NCBI RefSeq assembly: GCF_023657595.1
Contig: NZ_CP098323.1
Span: forward strand, 2,504,001-2,568,000
DNA from: Cytobacillus firmus
GTDB taxonomy: Bacteria > Bacillota > Bacilli > Bacillales > Cytobacillaceae
DNA length: 64,000 bases
Reading direction: 5' to 3'
Shown: positions 7,874-16,443 of the stretch, in pieces
Position numbering within the stretch: the first letter of the stretch is position 1
Layout of the letters: each line of letters opens with the position of its first letter
Notes under the pieces: generated by a model
Databases searched by the model: none
The model's input: the letters and a program-made list of their open reading frames with translations, nothing else
Told to the model about the DNA's origin: nothing
Position numbers and translations under genes: made by a program

Positions 7874-8647
7874 CTATTTTTTAACGCAAAGCGCCATCCA
7901 TTCATCCACTTTAAAGGATTGGACCTTGCCTTCATGTAGTTCAATTTGAAAATAATCCGCAGCAGCCTGATCAGCCTGCAGAATATACTCTTCGACTGCC
8001 TTAATCTGTTCTTCACTTTCAGCCGTTCGTCTCACCCAGGAAGGGAATTCGAAGGTTTTCTTCCTGCTCTTTGCGTTTGTTTCATTTAGTCCGGAAGCAG
8101 CAAATAGCTTTCTCCACTCTGCCGTTGACAAACACCGGTAATGGCTGTCATCCCGCATTTTCTCAACTGTGTTCATATAGTCTGCGAGCTCTTTTTCATC
8201 GGGTGATACATTATCAACTAACAGAAATCTTCCCCCTGATTTTAAAACCCTGCCAGCTTCAGCAATGAACTTTTCCGGATGGGGAAAATGGTGTGGCGCG
8301 ATCCGGCACGTGACAGCATCAAAGGACTCATCCAGAAAAGGCAAAGTTTCCGCGTCTGCAACGATATACCAGATATTTTTATAGCTTTCCAGATGGCGTG
8401 CGGTATTCGCCAGCATTTCTTTTGTCAAATCAGCTGCGAAGACCTGGGAAACAAAGGGTGCCAGACTTTTGGCCACATGCCCGCCGCCTGTCGCGATATC
8501 CAGCACCACCCAATCCTTCTGCGGATTCAGGGTTTGAACAAGCTGATGTAATTCTGCCGCATCTCCATGAATTTTGCTTGTCACATATTTTTCTGCGTTT
8601 TTACCGAATGTATTTTGTACCTTTTTTTTTATTTCTTCCTTTTCCAT
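7874..8647 (-). CDS. Class I SAM-dependent methyltransferase
   Basis: This 257-residue methyltransferase has the SAM motif I VLDIATGGGHVAKSLAP near residue 50, an acidic motif II (VFAADLTKEML), and motif-III-like AETLPFLDESFDAVTCRIAPHHF, resembling the UbiE/YcgJ-type (Methyltransf_11) proteins. No membrane or targeting signal is seen. It is first in a two-gene unit with the SDR-like protein; a GGTGGTGATT site precedes the start. The substrate cannot be told from sequence. Confidence 0.85.
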   Translation of the reverse strand: MEKEEIKKKVQNTFGKNAEKYVTSKIHGDAAELHQLVQTLNPQKDWVVLDIATGGGHVAKSLAPFVSQVFAADLTKEMLANTARHLESYKNIWYIVADAETLPFLDESFDAVTCRIAPHHFPHPEKFIAEAGRVLKSGGRFLLVDNVSPDEKELADYMNTVEKMRDDSHYRCLSTAEWRKLFAASGLNETNAKSRKKTFEFPSWVRRTAESEEQIKAVEEYILQADQAAADYFQIELHEGKVQSFKVDEWMALCVKK

Positions 8648-8724
8648 ATGTAATCACCACCATCAAAAATTCACCTATACTATTTAGTTTCTATACAAAT
8701 CCCTATAATCCTGTCAGATTAATA

Positions 8725-8760
8725 GAAAAAGAGCCTGCCACTTGGTGAAATGGCAGGCTG
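8725..8760 (-). terminator. Terminator of the hbd-to-quinone-reductase operon
   Basis: AGCCTGCCA and its complement (8732-8740 with 8751-8759) form a 9-base-pair stem followed by CTTTTTC on the minus strand, 5 bases past the quinone oxidoreductase stop. Confidence 0.88.
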
Positions 8761-8764
8761 CTGT

Positions 8765-9742
8765 TTATCTGGCAGGCACAAGAATTAGCTTCCCTTTTGT
8801 TTGCCTAGACTGCATTCGCTCATGTACTTTGGCAGCGTCCTCAAGAGGATGGACTTCACCAATAGTCAGCTTCAGCTTCCCTTGGGCTGTATAGGATAAT
8901 AATTCCTTCATGCTCGGCTGCAGCAATTCCGGTTTCCTCATTATTTGCGGCAGGAAAAATCCGATGACCGATTGATTCCGCCCCATTAAGGAAGAAGGAT
9001 AAAACCGGCTCTGCTCCCCGCTTGCCACACCATAAATAACAAGGCGGCCAAAGGTGGCAAGGCATTTCAGGGTTTTATTAAAAATTTCGCCGCCTGCCAT
9101 TTCGAGTGCCACATTTACACCTTTTCCGCCTGTTGCTTCGAGTACTTCATTTTCCCAGCCTTCATTTGTATAGTTGACGAGGACATCGGCTCCCATTTCT
9201 TTTGCAAGCTGCAGTTTTTCAGCAGTGCTGGCGGTAGCAATGACAGTCCCGGCCCCGAATAATTTTGCAAGCTGAACGGCAAGTGTTCCCACTCCTCCCG
9301 CAGCTGCATGGACCAGGACGCTTTCACCCGCTTCAAGCCGGCCCATCGTTTTCAAAATATGATAGGCACTCAGTCCTTGCAGGGGCAGTGCCGCAGCAAG
9401 ATTGAAATCCAGTCCTTCCGGCAGCGGAATCAAACCCCTTTCATCGGCTGTGACATACTCTGAGTAGCCTCCTGATTCTATTAGCGTCACCACTCTTGTG
9501 CCAACCGGAATACTCGCCTCTTCACCCGCGGCTGCGACAACACCTGCCACCTCTGCACCGGGAATGAACGGCAGAGGTGTCGGCACAACATATTGCCCTT
9601 CTCTTCTTGCGGTATCGGCATAGTTCACTCCGATCGCATGCACTTCGATTAAAACTTCCCGTCCGGTCGGCTGCGGCCGATCCAGTTCGATTACATCAAG
9701 GACTTCAGGTCCCCCATATTCTTTGAATTGAATGGCTTTCAT
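8765..9742 (-). CDS. Zinc-less quinone oxidoreductase (NADPH:quinone reductase, MDR family)
   Basis: The 325-residue medium-chain reductase has the N-terminal GroES-like domain (MKAIQFKEYGGPEVL...GVNYADTARREGQY) and a Rossmann domain with VLVHAAAGGVGTLAVQLAK near residue 145. The structural zinc cysteines of alcohol dehydrogenases are absent, as in QOR/crotonyl-CoA-reductase-like members. The start at 9742 follows AAGGAGTG; the longer frame overlaps the upstream acyl-CoA dehydrogenase end. As the last gene of a fatty-acid operon it may reduce an enone or enoyl intermediate or act on a quinone; both are inference. Confidence 0.88.
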   Translation of the reverse strand: MKAIQFKEYGGPEVLDVIELDRPQPTGREVLIEVHAIGVNYADTARREGQYVVPTPLPFIPGAEVAGVVAAAGEEASIPVGTRVVTLIESGGYSEYVTADERGLIPLPEGLDFNLAAALPLQGLSAYHILKTMGRLEAGESVLVHAAAGGVGTLAVQLAKLFGAGTVIATASTAEKLQLAKEMGADVLVNYTNEGWENEVLEATGGKGVNVALEMAGGEIFNKTLKCLATFGRLVIYGVASGEQSRFYPSSLMGRNQSVIGFFLPQIMRKPELLQPSMKELLSYTAQGKLKLTIGEVHPLEDAAKVHERMQSRQTKGKLILVPAR

Positions 9743-9767
9743 TTTCAAACACTCCTTTTCTATATTT

Positions 9768-11543
9768 CTAGCAGCAATATTCGCCTTTTTCATACATGAG
9801 CTCAGCTATTCTCCGGTTCCTTGCACTTTCTTTCCCAAAGGAGCTGAACCTGCTGCATTCCCGGATGATTAATCCGATCAGCGCATCCTTTTTCTCATCT
9901 GAAGACAATTCGGACACTAATTGGCGGGATAGCCTTTCAGCTTCCCATATTGCACCTTCCAGAAAAGTCCTGGTCAGGTGAATCTTCAATTCTTCTTTTT
10001 CTTCACCATTTTTCTGAATGGCTTTGTATGTCCGATAAACTGCTGATTCTGCTGCATACAGGGCAATGGCGAGATCCGCAAGCTTCATTAGGGCTTCCTG
10101 TTCATGAACAAGGGTATCGCCAAATGCTTCATAGGCGAGTCCGGCATTCAGCAGGAATAGGTTTCTTATAGTATCAACCGCTGCTCTCTCTTTCTCAAAA
10201 ATCGCCTGCCCGATTGGTGCAGGTTTGCTCAAGCGAACAATCGCTTCCTCCACTCTTGCTGCTAAATCGATTTCACCCTTCAGCGCTTTTCGGAAAAGGT
10301 GAGTAGGAATCAGCAATCTATTAATCTCATTTGTACCTTCAAAAATACGGTTAATGCGGGAATCCCGATACATTTGTTCCACACCGTATTCCTTGATGAA
10401 TCCCGCTCCGCCATGAAGCTGCAGTGCTTCATCTGCCGTATAATCCAGTGTTTCCGAGCCAAACACCTTGCAGATCGCACATTCTGTGGCATATTCGCTC
10501 ATTCTTTTTCCAATAAGTTTTACATCAGTTGATTCATATAAGTCTCCCAATGATTCCTCCAGCAGGCTTGCGGTGCGGTATTGCAGTGATTCAGCGGCGT
10601 AGATTCTTCCTGCCATCTTCGCCGTTTTTTCCTTGGTAGCCGGAAAATCAGCGATCGACTTCCCAAACTGCTTTCTTTCCCCTGTAAATTGGAGTGTTTT
10701 CTTCAAGCCGGTTTTTGCTGCCCCCATGCAGGCTGAACCTAAATTGAAACGGCCCAAATTCAAGACGTTCAAAGCAATGATATGGCCTTTGCCCACTTCC
10801 CCAAGCAGATTTTCTGCTGGCACAGGACAATCCTCAAAAATGACCGATCTGGTTGACGATCCTTTAATGCCCATCTTATTTTCTTCCGGGCCAAGGGATA
10901 ATCCTGGTGTGTCCCGTTCGACGATAAATGCGGTAAAATGCCGGCCGTCCACTTTGGCATATACAATGAATGTATCTGAAAATACAGCATTCGTAATATA
11001 AATTTTCGTGCCATCTAAAATGTAATGGGTCCCATCCTCATTCAAAACGGCGGTAGTCTGGGAGGATAGAGCATCAGATCCTGCGTTCGGCTCTGTCAGG
11101 CAGTAAGCGCCTATGTACTCCCCTGAAGCAAGCTTCGGCAAGTACTTTTCTTTTTGCTCAGGAGTTCCGAAGTAAGTGATCGGCAGGGTTGCAATGCAAG
11201 TATGGTTCGAGTGGGCTACCCCGTAACCGCCTGATGAGGCAATGTTTTCTCCGACGATCCCCTTGCTGATTTTATCCAGGCCAAGGCCGCCATAATTTTC
11301 GGGAATGCTATGGGCAAGCAAGCCCAGTTCGCCCGCCTTCCTAAGTAAATCCGTTACCAGCTCGAATTCCTGGTTTTCGATCCGGTCCTTTTCAGGGTGA
11401 ACCATTTTTTCAGTAAATTGTTTAGCTGTTCTTCCGATTAAGATATGCTCATCTGAAAAATTCTCGGGTGTGAAAAGTGTTTCAGGATTTAGCTTTGTGA
11501 ACAAGAAACTCGCACCGCGATTGGCTGTGTTTACTTTTTCCAT
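9768..11543 (-). CDS. Acyl-CoA dehydrogenase, long FadE/YusJ form
   Basis: This 591-residue FAD-dependent acyl-CoA dehydrogenase has the length of Bacillus FadE (YusJ), about 200 residues longer than the short ACADs owing to a C-terminal helical extension. Visible signatures are YCLTEPNAGSDALSSQTTA (FAD/substrate loop), GIKGSSTRSVIFEDCPVP, GKRMSEYATECAICKVFGSE, QLHGGAGFIKEYGVEQMYRDSRI and FEGTNEINRLLI, which carries the catalytic Glu position. It is fourth in the operon starting with hbd, 33 bases after the kinase gene. It should perform the first step of beta-oxidation; chain-length range is unknown. A second FadE elsewhere in the genome is possible, so no symbol is given. Confidence 0.93.
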   Translation of the reverse strand: MEKVNTANRGASFLFTKLNPETLFTPENFSDEHILIGRTAKQFTEKMVHPEKDRIENQEFELVTDLLRKAGELGLLAHSIPENYGGLGLDKISKGIVGENIASSGGYGVAHSNHTCIATLPITYFGTPEQKEKYLPKLASGEYIGAYCLTEPNAGSDALSSQTTAVLNEDGTHYILDGTKIYITNAVFSDTFIVYAKVDGRHFTAFIVERDTPGLSLGPEENKMGIKGSSTRSVIFEDCPVPAENLLGEVGKGHIIALNVLNLGRFNLGSACMGAAKTGLKKTLQFTGERKQFGKSIADFPATKEKTAKMAGRIYAAESLQYRTASLLEESLGDLYESTDVKLIGKRMSEYATECAICKVFGSETLDYTADEALQLHGGAGFIKEYGVEQMYRDSRINRIFEGTNEINRLLIPTHLFRKALKGEIDLAARVEEAIVRLSKPAPIGQAIFEKERAAVDTIRNLFLLNAGLAYEAFGDTLVHEQEALMKLADLAIALYAAESAVYRTYKAIQKNGEEKEELKIHLTRTFLEGAIWEAERLSRQLVSELSSDEKKDALIGLIIRECSRFSSFGKESARNRRIAELMYEKGEYCC

Positions 11544-11576
11544 TTACGGATTCACTCTCCTCAGCATTTCTTCATC

Positions 11577-12650
11577 TCAGATTTTTTCATCTGCCGCCTG
11601 TACAGCATGTTTCAGAAGCACTTTAACGAATCTATTGAATTGTGAAAACCGCGGATCTGCTGTTTGGCCTTTCTTGTAGCGGTAATAGATTTGCTGGCAA
11701 ATGACGGCCAGCTTAAAATAGGCAAATGTTAAATAAAAATTCATTCTGCTGAGATCACGGCCTGTTTTTCCAGCATAGGCCTCCATAAATTCTCTGCGGG
11801 AGTAAAAGCCATTTAGAACTGTTACCGGGGGTTTTCCTAATCCAAACTTGAGCAGATCGGGATCGTCTCCCTGAATCCAATAGCTCATCGCGGCACCAAG
11901 ATCTGCCAGCGGATCACCTGCCGTTGCCATCTCCCAGTCGAAAAGGCCCGTCATTTCTGTTAAATCCTCATTGAACATTACATTGTTCAGCTTGTAATCA
12001 TAATGGATGACGGATGGCTCAGGGCTAACCGGGATATGATGGGTCATCCACTTTTTCAGCGTATCCGCTTCAGAAACTTCATCTGTCTTTGCCCGCTCAT
12101 ACCGGCCAATCCAGCCATGCACCTGCCTTTTCATAAATCCATCGGGATTGCTGATTTCCGCTAGACCTGTCCTTTTATAGTCAATGGAATGAAGTTCTGC
12201 CAGCTTATCAACCATAATTTGAGACAGTCTTCTGCAAATTTCCTCGTCCCGTTCCATTCCTTCAGGGAATGAGGTATCTAAAACAATTCCATGCCGCCGT
12301 TCCATAATGAAAAATGGTGCTCCTGTGATTTCACTATTATTCGTAAACAGGATCGGCTTCGGGGCTTCTTTGAAAAAGGGGTGTATCTCAGAAATCACCC
12401 TGTATTCCCTCTCCATGTCATGAGCTTTTGGTGCGACAGGTCCAAGCGGAGGCCTGCGCAGCACGGCTTCCCACTCTCCCATTTTCAGCTGATAGGTAAG
12501 ATTGGAGTGCCCAGCATGGAACTGAAGAATCTTAAGCGGTTGATTTGGAAGATTAGCCATCTCGTTCCGCAGGAATTTTTCCAATTCAGCGGTATTCAAT
12601 TGCTCTCCTTTTCTAACGGGAATGGTATCCTGGCTCATTTGCTTCGGCAT
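11577..12650 (-). CDS. APH-family phosphotransferase, ACAD10/11 N-domain-like (putative 4-hydroxyacyl-CoA kinase)
   Basis: The protein has a choline/aminoglycoside-kinase fold of 357 residues: FHAGHSNLTYQL (nucleotide loop), EAVLRRPP (ATP-binding Lys/Arg region), catalytic VIHYDYKLNNVMF around residue 215 and metal-binding GLFDWEMATAGDPLADLG. The set HSNLTY, MEREYRVISEI and GAPFFIMERR matches the kinase domain of mammalian ACAD10/11 and the bacterial LvaA class, which phosphorylate 4-hydroxyacyl-CoA. It lies in an operon with acyl-CoA enzymes rather than antibiotic genes, so drug resistance is unlikely. An ACAD11-like dehydrogenase is encoded 5 kb away under the same operator type. Activity is inferred, not proven. 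Confidence 0.85.
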   Translation of the reverse strand: MPKQMSQDTIPVRKGEQLNTAELEKFLRNEMANLPNQPLKILQFHAGHSNLTYQLKMGEWEAVLRRPPLGPVAPKAHDMEREYRVISEIHPFFKEAPKPILFTNNSEITGAPFFIMERRHGIVLDTSFPEGMERDEEICRRLSQIMVDKLAELHSIDYKRTGLAEISNPDGFMKRQVHGWIGRYERAKTDEVSEADTLKKWMTHHIPVSPEPSVIHYDYKLNNVMFNEDLTEMTGLFDWEMATAGDPLADLGAAMSYWIQGDDPDLLKFGLGKPPVTVLNGFYSRREFMEAYAGKTGRDLSRMNFYLTFAYFKLAVICQQIYYRYKKGQTADPRFSQFNRFVKVLLKHAVQAADEKI

Positions 12651-12679
12651 GTGGTCCTCCTTTTTAAAGGAAAATTAAA

Positions 12680-13081
12680 TTATGTTTCTCTTACATTTTG
12701 GTTTAGACCTTCCCTTAGAAGATCAGGTATAACAGCACTTTCCTGTTTGGCGAAATTAAAATAGACGATTACGGCGCTCCCTTTGGCAATAAGGTTTCCT
12801 GTCTGAGTGCATACAATTTCATGATCGAGCTGAAAGCTTTTGCTGCCAATCCTTGATACCCAGGTTTTCACCGTTAGGATTTGGTTAAAATATCCCTGGC
12901 TTAGAAAGTCGCATTTTGTGGAGGCCAGGATAAAACTCCATTTTTTCACATCCATGCTGTAGCCAAGTGTCTCGAAGTATTTCACCCGTGCTTCTTCAAG
13001 GTAAATAAAATAACTTGTATTGTTGATATGGCCAAGAGCATCAGTTTCGCAAAACCTTACTGTTACCTGCATTTCATGCAT
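12680..13081 (-). CDS. Acyl-CoA thioesterase, 4HBT hot-dog family
   Basis: The 133-residue protein has the 4-hydroxybenzoyl-CoA-thioesterase pattern: VRFCETDALGHINNTSYFIYLEEARVKYF, with the catalytic Asp in ETDALGHINN near residue 14-20. It hydrolyses acyl-CoA esters in the cytosol; YbgC/FadM-type relatives clear acyl-CoA during fatty acid growth. It lies 11 bases after hbd and 29 bases before the kinase, inside the operon. Start MHEMQVTV follows a TAAGGGGTG site. The substrate is not identifiable. Confidence 0.9.
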   Translation of the reverse strand: MHEMQVTVRFCETDALGHINNTSYFIYLEEARVKYFETLGYSMDVKKWSFILASTKCDFLSQGYFNQILTVKTWVSRIGSKSFQLDHEIVCTQTGNLIAKGSAVIVYFNFAKQESAVIPDLLREGLNQNVRET

Positions 13082-13092
13082 GATGGCACCCC

Positions 13093-13977
13093 TTAACTCT
13101 TCACCTTATTGGAAGAATACTCATACCAGCCCTTACCTGTCTTTCTCCCCAATTCTCCCTTTGCCACTTTTTCGGCAACACAGTCAAATGGCTTATCTGC
13201 AGGATCTCCTGTCTCCCGATAACGCTGATCCATTACATAATAGGCCACATCAAGTCCGGATAAATCCATGAGTTCAAACGGGCCGATTGGGTGGTTCAAG
13301 GCTTTCCGGCAGATGATATCGATATCTTTATAGTCGGCAATCCCCTGTTCATACAGAGCCACTGCCTCTTTTTGGAGTGCACCGAGAATGCGGTTTGCGA
13401 CGAAGCCGGAAATTTCTTTTTTCAAAAGGACAGCTGTTCTATTAATCTTTTCACAGACTTCCATCGCTATTTGTGCGGTTTCTTCAGACGTCTGTTCACT
13501 CATGACTACTTCCACACAGTCCATCACAAGAGGTGGAAAGAAGAAATGCATATTAACGACTTTTTCAGGCCGCTCAGTTTCACCGGCTATTAAACTATTA
13601 ACGATTGTGGAGCTATTGGTTGCAAAGATGGCATGAGGAGGCGCGTACTCTTCCAGTTTTCTGAATACCTCTTTTTTCACATCAAGCTTTTCCGTTACGG
13701 CTTCAATGATTAAGTCGGAGTTTAGGACACTTTCCTGAAGGCTGCTGGAGAAACGAAGCTTTCCGAAAGCAGCGGCTTTCGCATCTTCATCCAGCTTCCC
13801 CTTGGCAACCCATTTTGACATAATCATCTGCAGCTTAGCCTCGGCATCCTGCAATGCGGCTTCGCTCAAATCCTGGATAATCGTCTCATAGCCTCCAAGA
13901 GCACAGAGCATTCCGATCTGGTGGCCCATTTGTCCGGCACCTATAACGGTAATTTGCTTAACATCCTTTGCATTCAT
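13093..13977 (-). CDS. 3-hydroxyacyl-CoA (3-hydroxybutyryl-CoA) dehydrogenase
   Basis: The 294-residue protein has an N-terminal NAD domain (ITVIGAGQMGHQIGMLCALGGY) and the C-terminal dimerisation domain of the Hbd/MmgB family. The catalytic region MHFFFPPLVMDCVEVV holds the His-Glu pair and ATNSSTIVN the conserved Ser/Asn. It oxidises 3-hydroxyacyl-CoA to 3-ketoacyl-CoA. It is the first gene of the operon, with an AAGGAGG site immediately preceded by a TetR-type operator, so repression is expected without inducer. Confidence 0.93.
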   Translation of the reverse strand: MNAKDVKQITVIGAGQMGHQIGMLCALGGYETIIQDLSEAALQDAEAKLQMIMSKWVAKGKLDEDAKAAAFGKLRFSSSLQESVLNSDLIIEAVTEKLDVKKEVFRKLEEYAPPHAIFATNSSTIVNSLIAGETERPEKVVNMHFFFPPLVMDCVEVVMSEQTSEETAQIAMEVCEKINRTAVLLKKEISGFVANRILGALQKEAVALYEQGIADYKDIDIICRKALNHPIGPFELMDLSGLDVAYYVMDQRYRETGDPADKPFDCVAEKVAKGELGRKTGKGWYEYSSNKVKS

Positions 13978-13991
13978 CGTTTATCCTCCTT

Positions 13992-14009
13992 ATACTGACC
14001 AGTTGGTAT
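13992..14009. promoter_or_regulatory. TetR-type operator upstream of hbd operon
   Basis: The palindrome ATACTGACCAGTTGGTAT lies directly before the hbd ribosome site. The core ACTGACC-A/G-GT-T/C-GGTATGTT is repeated with two transitions at 18461-18479 before the second operon, so one regulator, probably the TetR protein encoded at 14187-14750, should bind both. Confidence 0.7.
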
Positions 14010-14031
14010 GTTTTGCGGGAAAATCAAAATT

Positions 14032-14181
14032 TCTCAGGTTTTTCAAGAATTCGCTGATAAAATTTAAATTTCGCCGATATATTTAAAAATTCGCTGATAA
14101 ATATTAAATTTTCGCCGATTTATTTAAAAATTCGCTGATAAATATTAAATTTTCGCCGATAAATTGAAAAACTCACCAATA
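14032..14181. repeat. Tandem repeat array C, 20-21 bp period, TCGCYGAT cores
   Basis: TCGCTGAT and TCGCCGAT alternate at 14051, 14071, 14091, 14112, 14132 and 14153, with degenerate ends at 14032 and 14173. The spacers are almost only A and T (ATTTAAA, ATATTAAA). The array occupies the gap between tetR and hbd, which are co-oriented. No rho-independent terminator is seen after tetR, so this A+T-rich array separates the two operons. Confidence 0.85.
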
Positions 14182-14186
14182 TCTAG

Positions 14187-14750
14187 CTACATCTCTATCC
14201 CCTTTAATATCATTTCCGTAAAGATCTCTGCCACTTCCCTGTCGGATATGCTTCCCTCCGGATTGAACCACTGGTAGCTCCAGTTGGTGACGCCTAAGAT
14301 TCCAAAGGCGATAATCGGAGAGTGGAGGTTTGCACGGAACTCTCCGTTCTGCTTGCCTTCTTCTATTAATTTTTCGATATTCAGCCTGAACTGATCCCTT
14401 TTTGGAATGATTTCCGATAAGCTTTCTTCACTAAGGTTGCGCATTTCCCTGAAAAAGACTTTCGCGCTCGCTCCCTGGGTTTTGATATTGCCCAGCAGCA
14501 TTTGGACAATCGAAAGGAGTTTGTCTTTGCAGGATTTTGACTCTTCCCCGAGGATTTCCTGCTGATTGGCCAGCATGTCATCTATATAGCGAAGATGGAT
14601 GTCCATCAGCAGTTGTTCTTTGCTCGAGAAATAGTAATAAAACGTGCCTTTCGTGACACCGAGGCTGTCGACGATATCCTGAATCGATGTTTCGCTGAAA
14701 CCTTTCTGATCAAATAGCCGGATGCTCTTTTCAGTAATTTTTTCTTTCAA
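14187..14750 (-). CDS. TetR/AcrR-family repressor (fatty-acid regulon candidate)
   Basis: The 187-residue protein has an N-terminal HTH (SIQDIVDSLGVTKGTFYYYFSSKEQLL) and a ligand domain like the FadR/YsiA (TetR_C) group of Bacillus. It is the last gene of the ACAD-SDR-ligase operon, 53 bases after the ligase, so it would be autoregulated through the operator at 18459. Acyl-CoA is the usual inducer of such regulators, but the ligand here is inference. Two matching operators, one at each operon, define a probable local regulon. Confidence 0.88.
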   Translation of the reverse strand: MKEKITEKSIRLFDQKGFSETSIQDIVDSLGVTKGTFYYYFSSKEQLLMDIHLRYIDDMLANQQEILGEESKSCKDKLLSIVQMLLGNIKTQGASAKVFFREMRNLSEESLSEIIPKRDQFRLNIEKLIEEGKQNGEFRANLHSPIIAFGILGVTNWSYQWFNPEGSISDREVAEIFTEMILKGIEM

Positions 14751-14803
14751 TGTCAGTCCCCGCTTCTGTTAGAAAATATCGACAGCATTATATCACAAAA
14801 CGA

Positions 14804-16414
14804 TTAACTCCGGACTTCATCCCGCAGAGCTCTTCGAAGGATTTTTCCGACATTGGTTTTTGGAAGCTCCTCTCGGAATTCTACAGCCGATGGAATTTTA
14901 TAGGCAGCCAGGTTCTGCCTGCAGTATGAAATGATTTCTTCTTGGGCCGCCGTTTTACCGGCTTTCAGCACGACGAAAGCTTTAACTGTTTCACCCCGGT
15001 AAGGATCCGGGACACCAATGACGACAGCCTCCTGAACTGCAGGATGCTCATAGAGCACTTCCTCAATATCGCGAGGATAAATATTATACCCGCTCGCAAT
15101 GATCAGGTCTTTCTTACGGTCGACAATATAAAGGAAGCCGTCATCATCCATTCTCGCAATATCACCGGTGTAGAGCCATCCATCCCGTAATGTAACGGCC
15201 GTCTCCTCAGGCATATTCCAATATCCTTTCATGATCTGCGGTCCCTTTATGATGACCTCACCGAGTTCTCCATTCGGAACTTCTTCTGTTCCTGTGGCCA
15301 AATCGACTACTTTATAATCAGTTGAAGGAAAACCGATTCCGACGCTTCCAGGCTTTCTTTCTGAAAATGGCGGATTGCAGTGTGTTACCGGGGAAGCTTC
15401 TGATAAACCATAACCTTCAAGAATTTTTGCTCCCGTCTTTTTTTCAAAATCCCGCAGCAGTTCGACAGGCATAGGCGCGCTGCCGCTATTGCAGGTTTCA
15501 ATGCTGTCAATGCCATATTCCTCTGCATGCGGATGATTGGTGATGGCCACATACATAGTTGGAACACCAGGAAATACAGATGGCTGCTCATTTTTAATTG
15601 TATTTAACACTTCCTCCACATCAAAGCGCGGCAATAAAATCGATTCATTGGCCGTATAAATGGCAAAGTTCATGCAGGCAGTCATGCCAAAAACATGGAA
15701 CAGCGGAATGACGGTTAAGAATTTTTCCCCGCCTATTTCCGTTCTATCTTTAAAAAATTCATAAGACTGTACCACATTTGCGAGAACATTGTAATGAGTC
15801 AGCATGGCTCCTTTTGACCGTCCGGTTGTTCCGCCCGTATATTGAAGAACGGCAATATCCTGCTGGGGCTCAATGTTGACCGGGGTGTATTGTCCACTGG
15901 CTTCCTGTATAAAACCTTCGAATGTTTTGTCAGGTGAAAAATCTGCTTCTGTTGGCTGCAGACTGACAATGACTATATTTCTAACCTTCGTTCTGTCTTG
16001 AACACCCTTAACCCGGGGATATAGGGCATCAAACACGACAAGAGTTTCAGAACCAGAGTCATTCATGATATGCTCGATCTCGCGCTCAACCAGCATCGGG
16101 TTTACTTGAGTAACAATCGCTCCTGCTGCAAGTATTCCATAATAAGCAATCACATATTGCGGGCAATTAGGAAGCATGATGGCAACACGGTCGCCTTTTT
16201 GAACACCATTTTTCTGCAGGGATGCGGCAAATCCATAGACGGCTTTTTGAAGTTCCGCGTAATTCATCTTTCGTCCATAAAAAGATAGTGCCATATTCTG
16301 CGGATACATCGCTGTCACTTCCTGAAGCATCTCAGGCATCGATTTACTTGGAATGGTTACTTCAGCTGCAATGGATTCAGGATAGTGTGCATGCCAGGTT
16401 TTCTTATCGGTCAT
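14804..16414 (-). CDS. Acyl-CoA synthetase / long-chain fatty acid CoA ligase
   Basis: The adenylate-forming ligase of 536 residues has the P-loop-like motif YTGGTTGRSKGAMLTH near residue 190, the A5 motif EGYGLSEASPVTHCNP, the A7/A8 motif YTGDIARMDDDGFLYIVDRKKDLIIASGYNIYP (two overlapping segments) and the C-terminal catalytic Lys in PKTNVGKILRRALR. It activates a carboxylic acid to acyl-CoA, the entry step of the pathway. The start at 16414 (MTDKKTW) follows GGAGGG; an upstream in-frame ATG at 16432 lacks one. Chain length is unknown. It is the third gene of the operon. Confidence 0.93.
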   Translation of the reverse strand: MTDKKTWHAHYPESIAAEVTIPSKSMPEMLQEVTAMYPQNMALSFYGRKMNYAELQKAVYGFAASLQKNGVQKGDRVAIMLPNCPQYVIAYYGILAAGAIVTQVNPMLVEREIEHIMNDSGSETLVVFDALYPRVKGVQDRTKVRNIVIVSLQPTEADFSPDKTFEGFIQEASGQYTPVNIEPQQDIAVLQYTGGTTGRSKGAMLTHYNVLANVVQSYEFFKDRTEIGGEKFLTVIPLFHVFGMTACMNFAIYTANESILLPRFDVEEVLNTIKNEQPSVFPGVPTMYVAITNHPHAEEYGIDSIETCNSGSAPMPVELLRDFEKKTGAKILEGYGLSEASPVTHCNPPFSERKPGSVGIGFPSTDYKVVDLATGTEEVPNGELGEVIIKGPQIMKGYWNMPEETAVTLRDGWLYTGDIARMDDDGFLYIVDRKKDLIIASGYNIYPRDIEEVLYEHPAVQEAVVIGVPDPYRGETVKAFVVLKAGKTAAQEEIISYCRQNLAAYKIPSAVEFREELPKTNVGKILRRALRDEVRS

Positions 16415-16443
16415 TTGAAATCCCTCCAACATAATTTGCCATT

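Noticed and set aside
11577-12650. Aminoglycoside resistance phosphotransferase
   Set aside because: The motifs and the fatty-acid operon context match the ACAD10/11-LvaA group instead.
14032-14181. CRISPR array among the short-period repeats
   Set aside because: Repeats are degenerate, there are no unique spacers of uniform length between conserved repeats, and no cas genes are in the window.
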